Below, piece after piece: positions 24,851 through 32,767 of a stretch of DNA of 35,559 bases. Every line of letters begins with the position of its first letter. Position 1 is the stretch's first letter. A program made the translations under genes and the position numbers. Below the pieces are notes generated by a model. The model was not told the DNA's origin and made no database searches. It was given only the letters and a program-made list of their open reading frames with translations. Source of the stretch: Pseudobdellovibrionaceae bacterium (GTDB taxonomy: Bacteria; Bdellovibrionota; Bdellovibrionia; Bdellovibrionales; Bdellovibrionaceae). The stretch is taken from NCBI GenBank assembly GCA_019637895.1, contig JAHBUU010000013.1:1-35559 (forward strand), given 5' to 3'.

Positions 24851-25783
24851 TTAAGAGGCTTTGACTTTCCGTAAGTCATCGAGCCCTCTCGTTCGGTTGT
24901 GGCGAGCCACCTCGGCATTGACGGATTCTTCGGCCAAGGCCTCGACAGGATCGCGATGTTCGTCGAAGGGACGATCCTCTGAGGCGTAGTCGTTGTTATC
25001 ACTGCGGTACCACAGCAGATCAAGGCTGCTTTCCATCCGGTCGACCAGAGAAACGTAAACACGCTCCGGAGACATGATGACGTTCAGGATATGCGCCGCC
25101 AACGAGAAGACGATCCCTGCGATCGAGGTCTTCATCGCATACGAGATCTCATACAGGAAGCGGTCCATCACATTTTTTGTGTTTTCGATATCCTGCAGGT
25201 TCATCCCGCCGCCCAGCTCTTGAAGTCCGCCCGCGATCCCCACGAAAGTCCCGAGGATCCCCGCGACCACGAAAAGGCCAGGAAGGATCGCGATGAAATC
25301 GTTCATCGCCGTCATCGGAAGAACGCCGAAGATGCGGTTAAAACAAGGGTTATGATGCAAGGTCGCCCGGGTGATCTGCTGAAGCTTCGGCGTCTCCTTG
25401 GTCCATTTGAGGAATTTGATCTGTTTGAGCAGATCCTTCACCAACCAAGCACATCCCTGCTTGACCAGGAAAACCCGGTCCCACATGGACATCACGTTAT
25501 CACCACGACGACGATGCAGACGGTCCCGCAAAGCGAAAGCCTCGTAGTAGGTCTTTTCAAGCATTCGCTTGCTCAAAACATAAAATGAAACGTTCGACCC
25601 CGCCTGAGGCTGCTGAGTCTCGACGTAGTTGTTCACGCGCTTTTCAAACTCGCGAGCGAACCACTCGTGCCGGCGAACCGTGTACCAGATCATGGCGCGG
25701 AAAAACGCCGCTGTCAGGAACACGACTCCCATCACATAGGGCAACGTCATGATAAAGTATTCGGTGAAGACCTTGATTGACAT
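24851..25783 (-). CDS. MotA/TolQ/ExbB/ZorA-like proton channel protein
   Basis: A 310-residue inner membrane protein with three predicted helices: about 11-34, 164-186 and 217-238, the ExbB/TolQ/ZorA topology rather than the four helices of MotA. The signature segment 'LPGLFVVAGILGTFVGIAGGL' (167-187) is typical of the family's second helix, and 'AMKTSIAGIVFSLAAHILN' (216-234) its third, with polar Thr179 and Ser220 in the pore positions. A large cytoplasmic loop (about 36-160) and a charged C-terminal tail (about 245-310) follow. It lies 9 bases after the OmpA-domain gene and 12 bases before the FHA gene. Together with the OmpA protein it should form a proton-driven motor unit. Confidence 0.87.
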   Translation of the reverse strand: MSIKVFTEYFIMTLPYVMGVVFLTAAFFRAMIWYTVRRHEWFAREFEKRVNNYVETQQPQAGSNVSFYVLSKRMLEKTYYEAFALRDRLHRRRGDNVMSMWDRVFLVKQGCAWLVKDLLKQIKFLKWTKETPKLQQITRATLHHNPCFNRIFGVLPMTAMNDFIAILPGLFVVAGILGTFVGIAGGLQELGGGMNLQDIENTKNVMDRFLYEISYAMKTSIAGIVFSLAAHILNVIMSPERVYVSLVDRMESSLDLLWYRSDNNDYASEDRPFDEHRDPVEALAEESVNAEVARHNRTRGLDDLRKVKAS

Positions 25784-25792
25784 ACTCGACCC

Positions 25793-27526
25793 CTACTTCC
25801 CATCCATACTGAAACGGACGATGACCCGCTGAGCTTTTTTGCAGTCGTTCTGCTTACAAAACTCGGCAGCCGTCGCCACATTCCGATTTTTAACATTCAT
25901 AACTTCAAGAAAACTTCGGCCCGAGACCTTCATCAAAGAGAGCAGCTCTTTTTGATGCCGATCCGGATTTTTCTCGTCGATCAAATGCCCGAAGATCGCA
26001 TTTGCCCGGCGGTAACTAAGATCCATATTGTATTTCAAAGCCGTCTTATCCTCGGGCTTCGAGCTGTTCGGATCGATGAAACGCCCTTGATAAGTCGGCG
26101 ATGCGAACCCAACGATTTCAACCGCCGAGATCTTTTTTGCGACTTTCGGGTTTCCGAAGAGCGACTGCGAATAGACCGGCATCGCCTTTTCGAGGACTTT
26201 TCTCATCTCGGGTTTGATGTTCGCGGAGTCGCTTTCAAAGTAAGCGTCACCGAAATCGAGAATGACTTCTCCAGTCTGTACATCGACATCGGCTTTGACG
26301 CCGACTTTCGCGAATCCACGCTGGATCTCGCGGGCGACTTCACGACGGGCATCCATTTCCTCTTTCGCCTTGGCCAGCGCCCCCTCGGTGTCACGCAACC
26401 GCCCTTGCAGGCCAGCCAGTCGTCCATGAAGGTCTTTTTCCTTCTGGGCGGCGGCGGCTCGGAACTGCCCCTCTCGAGCAGCTCGCTCGGCAGCGCCGAG
26501 CTTCAGTTTCTTCATTTCACCATCGAAAGCGGCTTTGTCGCGAGCTTTCTCAGCCGCATATCCCGCCTGCAATGCACCGATCTGCCCACGCAGCCCAGCC
26601 GCATCTTTTGCACTTTGATCCAAGGCCCCTTTGAGGTCACGAGCCATAGCCTGCGACGCCTGCAACTGCCCTTGAGTCTCGGCCAGGTTAGACCGTGTGG
26701 AATCGAGGCTTGTCTTGGTTTCATCCAAAGTCGTCTGAGTGGAAGCAAGTTCACGCCCCAGCTCGTTGATTTTCTGATTGCCCGCCATGATCTGGCCCTC
26801 GAACCGTTGGTTCGCAGCCTGCAAAGCACTGACCTGTTCGGCATTTTCGTCTTTCAGTTTTTTCATTCGCAGATCGTAGGCTTTTTTGGTCAGCTTGTTC
26901 GCTTTGTAGGCCTTCTGCAAATCCTGCATGTTCTTTTTAAGCGCCGTCTCTGACGCCATGATCTTGCGCTCGTTGTCTTCGAGTTTGCGCTTTTTCATCG
27001 CGACGTCTTGCTCGAGGCCTGCGATCTCTTGTTTCTGCTGTCCGATTTCCTCGATCTGTTCGTCGATGACTTCGCCACGGGAAATGATCCGCGACTTGGC
27101 GACCTTGTTGGCATTCAAGACGTTACGAACCATCTGCTGATATTTGTTGAGGGCCTTGGCTTTGCGCTCGTTTTCAAGCGAGGCTTGGGCCAAACGGGTC
27201 TTTTCGTCTTTGGCTTCCTCTTCCAGAAGAGTCAGCTTGTCCATCAGCTCTTGATACTCTTGAACCTCGTCTTTGGGAGCTTCCTTCTGCATGTAGTTCG
27301 TCTTGACCGACTCGTACATTTTGAGCTGGTTTTCGAGCTCTTCCACTTTCATGGTGAGCTTTTGATTTTCGACCTGTCCTTTGAGTGCGTCCGTCCCCGT
27401 TCTCAGGCTCGCGGTCACGTAAAGCAGCAGGAAAATCGCACTAAGCCCCAGGAACAAGTCCGAATAGGACGTCCAAAAGCTATCATTGCCATGTGAGCTC
27501 TTGTTCTTATCGTAGTCAAACGCCAT
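25793..27526 (-). CDS. MotB/ZorB-like OmpA-domain protein with long coiled coil
   Basis: A 577-residue protein, first gene of the operon. The N-terminus has one membrane helix (about 17-41) with Asp23 in 'SYSDLFLGL', the place of the proton-carrying Asp of MotB and ZorB. A long coiled coil (about 48-425) follows, far longer than in MotB. The C-terminal OmpA-like domain (about 435-577) has 'VILDFGDAYFESDSANIKPEM', 'VEIVGFASP' and 'LSYRRANAIFGHL', where the Arg matches the peptidoglycan-contacting position. The start is set at ATG 27526 (MAFDYDK); the frame is open to GTG 27622, but the extension is unlike the family and lies in the divergent promoter region. The protein would anchor a proton-driven motor to the cell wall. 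Confidence 0.87.
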   Translation of the reverse strand: MAFDYDKNKSSHGNDSFWTSYSDLFLGLSAIFLLLYVTASLRTGTDALKGQVENQKLTMKVEELENQLKMYESVKTNYMQKEAPKDEVQEYQELMDKLTLLEEEAKDEKTRLAQASLENERKAKALNKYQQMVRNVLNANKVAKSRIISRGEVIDEQIEEIGQQKQEIAGLEQDVAMKKRKLEDNERKIMASETALKKNMQDLQKAYKANKLTKKAYDLRMKKLKDENAEQVSALQAANQRFEGQIMAGNQKINELGRELASTQTTLDETKTSLDSTRSNLAETQGQLQASQAMARDLKGALDQSAKDAAGLRGQIGALQAGYAAEKARDKAAFDGEMKKLKLGAAERAAREGQFRAAAAQKEKDLHGRLAGLQGRLRDTEGALAKAKEEMDARREVAREIQRGFAKVGVKADVDVQTGEVILDFGDAYFESDSANIKPEMRKVLEKAMPVYSQSLFGNPKVAKKISAVEIVGFASPTYQGRFIDPNSSKPEDKTALKYNMDLSYRRANAIFGHLIDEKNPDRHQKELLSLMKVSGRSFLEVMNVKNRNVATAAEFCKQNDCKKAQRVIVRFSMDGK

Positions 27527-27700
27527 GTAATGATCCCCGTCTCCATGACCTAAATCGGGTGCTTTTAAAGCTGTCTTAAATGTCAACGATACTGTCGATC
27601 CGTTTGACACTGGACGGGGCACAACACCTCGTCTTTGAAGAGCGTCTCACTTGCCAAACAAAGGTCGAAAGTCGTATGCAGAAAGGCTCAGGAGGTCCTC

Positions 27701-28381
27701 ATGGATCAACAACGCTTCTCTCAGTTTGTCCTCACCCTGCTCTTGATTTTGCCTCTGTGGGGCTGCCAAAGCGCCATCGAGAAGGCCGCCAGAAACACTG
27801 GCTACTCGGCTTATGAGCTGATCGGCATCGAAAAGCGGGACCTGCTAAAAAGTCGGGTCAGCAAAGCCCGCTCCGAGCAGAAAGAAGCTTCTGAAAATTT
27901 CGAAAGCGCACTCGATCGGCTGAAAGCCCTCACCGCTTTCGATGGTGGAAATCTGGAACGACAGTATAAATCCCTGCAGTCAGCCTACGACCGATCCGCA
28001 GAACAGGCGGGCCATGTTCGTCAGAGCATCGAAAAAGTGGAAACCGTGGCGGCGGATCTGTACGAAGAATGGGAAAAGGAAATCGCCGAGATTCAGACAG
28101 CTTCGCTGAAAAGCTCGAGCCAGCAAAAACTGCGAGACACCAAGAAAAAGTCGGACTCGTTGGTGGCCGCGCTCAAGAAGTCGGAAAAATCCATGACGCC
28201 CGTCCTTGCCAAACTCAAAGATCAGGTGCTTTTCCTGAAACACAATCTCAATGCACAAGCCGTGGGTTCACTCAAAGGCGAATCCGTCCGCATCCAAGGA
28301 GATATCGAAAAACTGCTCAAGGAAATGAATCAGTCCATCTCGGAAGCCGATCGTTTCATCAAAGAAATCGAGACCAACTGA
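27701..28381 (+). CDS. DUF2959 family lipoprotein
   Basis: A 226-residue predicted lipoprotein. The signal ends 'LPLWGC' with Cys22 as the lipidation site (Trp at -2 is unusual). The mature protein is a helical, charged coiled-coil domain matching DUF2959: 'AYELIGIEKRDLLKSRV', 'ENFESALDRLKALTAFDGG' and 'SLKGESVRIQGDIEKLLKEMN'. Function is unknown. The ATG at 27701 is chosen because AGGAGG lies 5 bases upstream; the frame is open back to a TTG at 27635. It is divergent from the motor-like operon, with 174 bases between starts. A thioredoxin gene starts 2 bases after its stop. Confidence 0.85.
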   Translation: MDQQRFSQFVLTLLLILPLWGCQSAIEKAARNTGYSAYELIGIEKRDLLKSRVSKARSEQKEASENFESALDRLKALTAFDGGNLERQYKSLQSAYDRSAEQAGHVRQSIEKVETVAADLYEEWEKEIAEIQTASLKSSSQQKLRDTKKKSDSLVAALKKSEKSMTPVLAKLKDQVLFLKHNLNAQAVGSLKGESVRIQGDIEKLLKEMNQSISEADRFIKEIETN

Positions 28382-28383
28382 TC

Positions 28384-28758
28384 ATGGCGGCCGAACACCA
28401 CGCCGTCTTCGACGCTCTCGAAATGACCCGGCTGCGGGAGGCGACTTTCGATACGGCATTGGAGTCATCAAAAGATCGACTGACCTGCGTCTTCTTTTGG
28501 GGGCATGACTGCCCCAACTGCGAAGTTGCAAAAAGGATGCTTCTCGCGGACGTCGATCCCGTGAAAGAACTGAAGCTCACCTGGTATCACGTCAACACCT
28601 ATGAGGATTCTGAACTGGGAACCCGCTTTGGGCTGTTCGGCATCCCCACTTTTTTGTTCTTCCATCAAGGAAAAAAGCTCGGAAAAATCACTCCTTTTCC
28701 TGGAATCGATCCCTTTCTGGCAGCCTTGCGAGAGCTCCGGACGAAGTATCCGGCATAG
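28384..28758 (+). CDS. Thioredoxin-fold protein with CPNC active site
   Basis: A 124-residue cytoplasmic thioredoxin-like protein. The redox motif is Cys43-Pro-Asn-Cys46 in 'GHDCPNCEVAKRML', and the cis-proline is Pro88 in 'GIPTFLFF'. The variant CPNC dipeptide differs from the CGPC of standard thioredoxin. No signal peptide is present. The ATG lies 2 bases after the DUF2959 stop and lacks its own ribosome binding site, so translation is probably coupled. A longer overlapping open frame exists upstream but its sequence is an out-of-frame reading of the lipoprotein gene. Substrate unknown. Confidence 0.88.
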   Translation: MAAEHHAVFDALEMTRLREATFDTALESSKDRLTCVFFWGHDCPNCEVAKRMLLADVDPVKELKLTWYHVNTYEDSELGTRFGLFGIPTFLFFHQGKKLGKITPFPGIDPFLAALRELRTKYPA

Positions 28759-28842
28759 ACGCCCGACGCAAGCCATGACGAGCCCGAAGAATTGTTCTAT
28801 TCTCTTTGAGCTTAGGCACTTCTCTTGCTTGATGGGCGTCGC

Positions 28843-30408
28843 ATGATGAACATGACTCTTGAAAATTCAGATTCGATCCTGCGCGAACGTTTCGGCCTGT
28901 CCGGTTTTCGCCGAGGCCAGAACGAGATCCTCACCTCCGTCCTTCAAGGGAACGACGTCTTGGCCGTTCTTCCCACGGGTGGTGGGAAGTCCCTTTGCTA
29001 TCAATACCCGGCCGTTCTGAAAAACGAACTGGTCATCGTGATCTCGCCTCTGATCGCCTTGATGAAAGATCAGGTCTCGGCTCTTCGGCAACGGGGAATT
29101 CCCGCCGGGTGTCTGCACTCTGGACAAAAAGAGGCTGAGAAACGCGAGATCTTCCAACAGATCGAAAAGGGCGGAACCTTTATCTTGTATCTGTCCCCTG
29201 AGCGCGCCCAAAAAGAAGGATTCCAACGCTGGGTTCGCCAGCGAAAAATTGCTCTCTTTGCCATCGACGAGGCCCACTGCGTTTCTCAATGGGGTCATGA
29301 TTTCCGCGAAGAGTATTCCCAACTGGGTCTGCTCAAACAGCTTCGCCCCGATGTTCCTGTTCTCTCCCTAACAGCATCAGCGACACCTTTGGTGCTCAGA
29401 GATATCTCGAAGCAGCTTCAATTGAAAACCCCGCAAAAACACGTTCACGGGTTCTATCGTCCGAATCTGTATTACCAGGTCGAAACCTGCACCGATGACG
29501 ACAGCAAGATGGAACTCCTCGTACAAAGCCTGAAGCAGTTCCCCACAGGGCGTGTGATCGTCTACTGCGGCACACGGAAAAAGACCGAGGAAATCGCCGC
29601 TTCGCTCGAACGCTCCTTCGCGGGTGTCGGCTTTTACCATGCGGGTCTTTCCAACGAAAATCGCAACCAAACTCAGGATGCCTATGCCCGAGGGGATCTT
29701 CGCATTCTCGTCGCCACGAATGCCTTTGGGATGGGAATCGACCATCCGGACGTGCGACTGGTCGTGCATTTTCAGATGCCCGCGAATATCGATTCTCTCT
29801 ACCAAGAGATGGGTCGGGCCGGTCGGGATGGACAACAGTCCACCTGCCTGATGCTGTACGCCCGACGGGACAAAGGACTTCAATCCTACTTTATCCAACA
29901 GTCCGAAGCCTCCTCAGCCATCAAGAGTTCGCGTTGGAACACGCTCGATGCCTTGGTCGCTTATGCCGAAGGCAGTGAGTGCAGACATGCGGAAATCCTC
30001 ACCTACTATCAGGATTCTCAAAGGATCGAACGTTGCGGGCATTGCGACTCTTGCGATCCTCGCTCTGAACGCCGGGTGCAAAAGCCGGTGCGAACGACCA
30101 TCGCCTCGATCGCTCAGGGCATCGCCAAACCGAAAAAGGCCAAAGGCATTTCCAATTCGGAAGTGCTATCTCCGGATCAACAACTGATTTTCGATGAGCT
30201 CAGAAAATGGCGAAAAGACAAAGCCAAGGAACTCGATGTCCCGGCTTTCGTCGTTCTCGGGGATCGCAGTCTCAGGGATTTGGCGGTCAAAAAACCAGAA
30301 GGCCTGTCAGGCCTTCTCGAGATCTATGGACTTGGTGAAAACAAAGTCGAACGATTCGGAGACGAGATTCTCAGTGTCCTTACTTATGGTCACGGACCAC
30401 AGGACTGA
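28843..30408 (+). CDS. recQ: RecQ family DNA helicase lacking the RQC winged helix
   Basis: A 521-residue 3'-5' DNA helicase. Helicase core motifs: 'FRRGQNEIL' (22-30), Walker A 'TGGGKS' (45-50), DEAH box 142-145, 'SLTASAT' 175-181, 'ATNAFGMGIDHPDVR' 291-305 and 'QEMGRAGRDG' 321-330. The zinc-binding Cys residues are 380, 398, 401 and 404. An HRDC domain occupies about 447-515. Between zinc site and HRDC there are only about 40 basic linker residues, where typical RecQ has a winged helix of roughly 110. The start is uncertain among ATG 28843, 28846 and 28852; none has a strong ribosome binding site. Its 3' end overlaps the opposing secreted-protein gene by 29 bases. Confidence 0.93.
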   Translation: MMNMTLENSDSILRERFGLSGFRRGQNEILTSVLQGNDVLAVLPTGGGKSLCYQYPAVLKNELVIVISPLIALMKDQVSALRQRGIPAGCLHSGQKEAEKREIFQQIEKGGTFILYLSPERAQKEGFQRWVRQRKIALFAIDEAHCVSQWGHDFREEYSQLGLLKQLRPDVPVLSLTASATPLVLRDISKQLQLKTPQKHVHGFYRPNLYYQVETCTDDDSKMELLVQSLKQFPTGRVIVYCGTRKKTEEIAASLERSFAGVGFYHAGLSNENRNQTQDAYARGDLRILVATNAFGMGIDHPDVRLVVHFQMPANIDSLYQEMGRAGRDGQQSTCLMLYARRDKGLQSYFIQQSEASSAIKSSRWNTLDALVAYAEGSECRHAEILTYYQDSQRIERCGHCDSCDPRSERRVQKPVRTTIASIAQGIAKPKKAKGISNSEVLSPDQQLIFDELRKWRKDKAKELDVPAFVVLGDRSLRDLAVKKPEGLSGLLEIYGLGENKVERFGDEILSVLTYGHGPQD

Positions 30409-30862
30409 ACAACGGCGCATCCAGATTGACGATTCCGATCGGATTGCCTTCGAAATCCATCGACAGTTGCAACCGGGCTTGGAACTCTTCTTGGGAGGAG
30501 CTGACCTCGCGCAAACGGGCCACCACGGCCTCACGATTGATCGGAAGATGTTTGTAATCCACTTCGCAGCTTGAGCCCACGCAAGTCGCTTTGCCGAACT
30601 CGCCTTTCAGACTGAGAAGCTCCCCTGCAGAGTCTTTTCCATCCAACACGATGGTCACGGCCTCGCCGGTCAGTTCGATTGGCAAAATATAGCTGATGCG
30701 CAAAGAGCCGTTCCAGCGCTCCACTTGGACATCCGACATTTCAAAATTTGCGTAAGGACTCAGCCGAGGATTGTCTGTTGGAACCGTGTAAGAGGCCGCC
30801 CATGCGGACATGCTCAGCAAAAGCCCCAAACTCGTCGCTGCAAAAGCTCTCAGGCACTTCAT
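30380..30862 (-). CDS. Secreted protein of unknown function, coupled to a TPR regulator
   Basis: A 160-residue protein with a signal peptide (about 1-22, 'SAWA'). The mature domain is mainly beta-strand ('VQVERWNGSLRISYILPIEL', 'EAVTIVLDGK', 'GEFGKATC') with two Cys close together ('KATCVGSSCEVDY') that likely form a disulfide. I do not recognise the family. Its ATG overlaps the preceding gene's stop as ATGA and has GGGAGG 5 bases upstream, so it is translated from the same message as the TPR regulator. Its 3' end runs 29 bases into the convergent recQ gene. Confidence 0.8.
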   Translation of the reverse strand: MKCLRAFAATSLGLLLSMSAWAASYTVPTDNPRLSPYANFEMSDVQVERWNGSLRISYILPIELTGEAVTIVLDGKDSAGELLSLKGEFGKATCVGSSCEVDYKHLPINREAVVARLREVSSSQEEFQARLQLSMDFEGNPIGIVNLDAPLFSPVVRDHK

Positions 30863-32643
30863 TCATTCCTCCCAGGCCGGACATAACAAGTTGCCCGTCC
30901 CTTTCCTTGTCGCAGAATATATCCCTTCTTGACAAGGTCGTCGAGGTCCCGAAAGGCCGTCATGGTGGAAACATGAAAAAACGACCTGTATTCCTTGATC
31001 ACCCAGACATCGCGGCGTTCCAGCTCCTTGAGAGCCTTGTGCTGGCGAAAGCTCAGATCCAATGGAATGCGATCCGGTTCCTGAACAAAGGATTCTTCCT
31101 GAGGTCTCAAGGACAGATCCATCCAAACTAGACCTGGGGGCAGCCGCCATCCTTCTTCAGAGTTTTCGAGCCAATCCCCCCGTTCACCGAGGAGACGACG
31201 CAAAGAGGATAGGGCTCCGTAAACCAAAGAATCATGCCGGAGAGGATCGTATTCATAACCCCAAACCGTTTCGACCAACCCCTGTTTTCCGACGAAACCT
31301 TTCATCAGTTTGGTCACGAGCCGCAGAACCAAAGCTCCGATCCCCTCGCGCAAAGCCTGAACGCCATTCTGATCCACCAGCACCAGAGCGACCTCTGGTG
31401 CTCCAACCACAATAGCCTTGGCCCCGAAAGGAATCTTGCGCGTTCGTGCCCAAAGGCCCCAGTAGCCCTTTTGCGCCATTTCCCGAAGCGCCTGTTCCGG
31501 ATGGCTCAAAGCGGTTTTCAGCAGATCATGAAGCGGATCTTCTCCGGGAGCGGTCATGGCCTCTTCCGTCCACCCGCGCCGCGAAAGCATCTGACGGTTC
31601 AGACGGTCTGAACGCCGAGTGCTCAAAGACAAAAGCCTTTCTTTCTTTTCCAAAGGAAGTTCCGCGCCCAAAAGCTCCGTTTCAACTTTGATCTCGAGAC
31701 CCAGCACCCGGATTTCGTAAATCTGATCGGCCAGTCGATTCAACGCTCGACGAGCGGATCGCAGAAAGTGACCGCAATCCGCAGCCCTCCCCTGATGGTA
31801 GGCAACCTCGGCCAACCTCAGGAGCAATCTCATTTCCTGGTGGCGATTTTCAAACGAGTAAATCCGCGTGGACTCGAGATCGAGAAGCTGACGGGCTCGT
31901 CCCCAATCCCCTCTCAAGATCCATTGCCGAGCCAGCTCCAAAGACAAATCCGCATGAGCGTACGCATCCTCGGCCTTGCGAGAACCCCTCGCCGTTTCGA
32001 GTTCTTCGATCATTCCCAGAGGACGGAATCCCGCCTCGGCCTCGTAAAGGAGTTTTGAGATTCGAATCATCTCGTCGAGAGTCTGATTGCCGCGCTCTTG
32101 GCAGGCCTTTCGCGCCTGTTCAAGCCAACGGAAACCCACCGACAACTTTCCCCGCTGAACCAGGGAGTGACCTAAAAGATCGCTCGCCAACAAACGAATA
32201 TAAGGATTTTCCTCAAGAAGGGCCGCATCCAAAGCCCGCTTCGCCCAAAGAGACGACTTTCGAAAATCTCCGGTGAAATAGAAATAAAAAGCAAAGCTTT
32301 GGCGCACGAAGGGATCCGAAACGGCGTTCTCTTTTTTGAATTCGAGCAACCACACTTTGGCCGCTTTGAAGCGCGAGATCCTTGTCGCTGAAATCACCAA
32401 AGCGAAACGCGCTCGTCGCTGAAACTTTTCCGACAGCGAATCCTTTCGCAAGCGCCACAAACTCACGGCTTCGTCCATTCGCCCCAAAAAAGCGAGCGAA
32501 GCAATCAAGGCGGCGGTTTCTTCCGGGGTCTTTCCAGGAGATGGGATCTTTTCGACCAGTGCGGCGTAGAAGCCATCCTCAAAGTCCGTCCATGGACCTT
32601 GGGATGGAGATTTTTTTTCCGAGGAAGTGGGGCTTGAGCTCAT
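30859..32643 (-). CDS. TPR protein with two C-terminal winged-helix domains
   Basis: A 594-residue cytoplasmic protein. Residues about 40-340 are helical repeats resembling TPRs (for example 'FYFTGDFRKSSLWAKRALDAALL', 'LLRLAEVAYHQGRAADCGHFLRSARRAL' in parts). A first winged helix at about 430-500 ('QGLVETVWGYEYDPLRHDSLV', 'LSSLRRLLG', 'EEGWRLPPG') looks like the OmpR/PhoB C-terminal type. A second at 528-590 ('FRQHKALKELERR', 'VSTMTAFRDLDDLVKKGYILR') resembles DeoR/MarR-type. It is probably a DNA-binding regulator with a protein-sensing region. It is coupled by ATGA overlap to a small secreted protein and divergent from the cytochrome module 124 bases away, which it might control. Confidence 0.8.
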   Translation of the reverse strand: MSSSPTSSEKKSPSQGPWTDFEDGFYAALVEKIPSPGKTPEETAALIASLAFLGRMDEAVSLWRLRKDSLSEKFQRRARFALVISATRISRFKAAKVWLLEFKKENAVSDPFVRQSFAFYFYFTGDFRKSSLWAKRALDAALLEENPYIRLLASDLLGHSLVQRGKLSVGFRWLEQARKACQERGNQTLDEMIRISKLLYEAEAGFRPLGMIEELETARGSRKAEDAYAHADLSLELARQWILRGDWGRARQLLDLESTRIYSFENRHQEMRLLLRLAEVAYHQGRAADCGHFLRSARRALNRLADQIYEIRVLGLEIKVETELLGAELPLEKKERLLSLSTRRSDRLNRQMLSRRGWTEEAMTAPGEDPLHDLLKTALSHPEQALREMAQKGYWGLWARTRKIPFGAKAIVVGAPEVALVLVDQNGVQALREGIGALVLRLVTKLMKGFVGKQGLVETVWGYEYDPLRHDSLVYGALSSLRRLLGERGDWLENSEEGWRLPPGLVWMDLSLRPQEESFVQEPDRIPLDLSFRQHKALKELERRDVWVIKEYRSFFHVSTMTAFRDLDDLVKKGYILRQGKGRATCYVRPGRNE

Positions 32644-32767
32644 GTTACGCCGAATAACTCAGTTTTTTCAAAGGTTTATTGAATCATATCAAATCGTACC
32701 ATATTTTCTCGCTGCCTGCAGGAGATTTCTTTCGAGGCTTCGACGATTCTCGAACTCAGGAGGACTT

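Noticed and set aside
25952..26953. A 333-codon plus-strand open frame
   Set aside because: It is antisense to the OmpA/coiled-coil gene, whose Glu/Lys/Ala-rich codons readily leave the opposite strand open.
27581..27640. TTGACA hexamers on both strands between the motor operon and the DUF2959 gene
   Set aside because: Each is a perfect -35 match, but no acceptable -10 box lies 16-18 bases downstream, so I do not call promoters.
22193..28758. A complete Zorya defence system
   Set aside because: The channel and OmpA-domain proteins are ZorAB-like, but no ZorC, ZorD or ZorE (helicase/nuclease) gene is adjacent, and an FHA protein is present instead.
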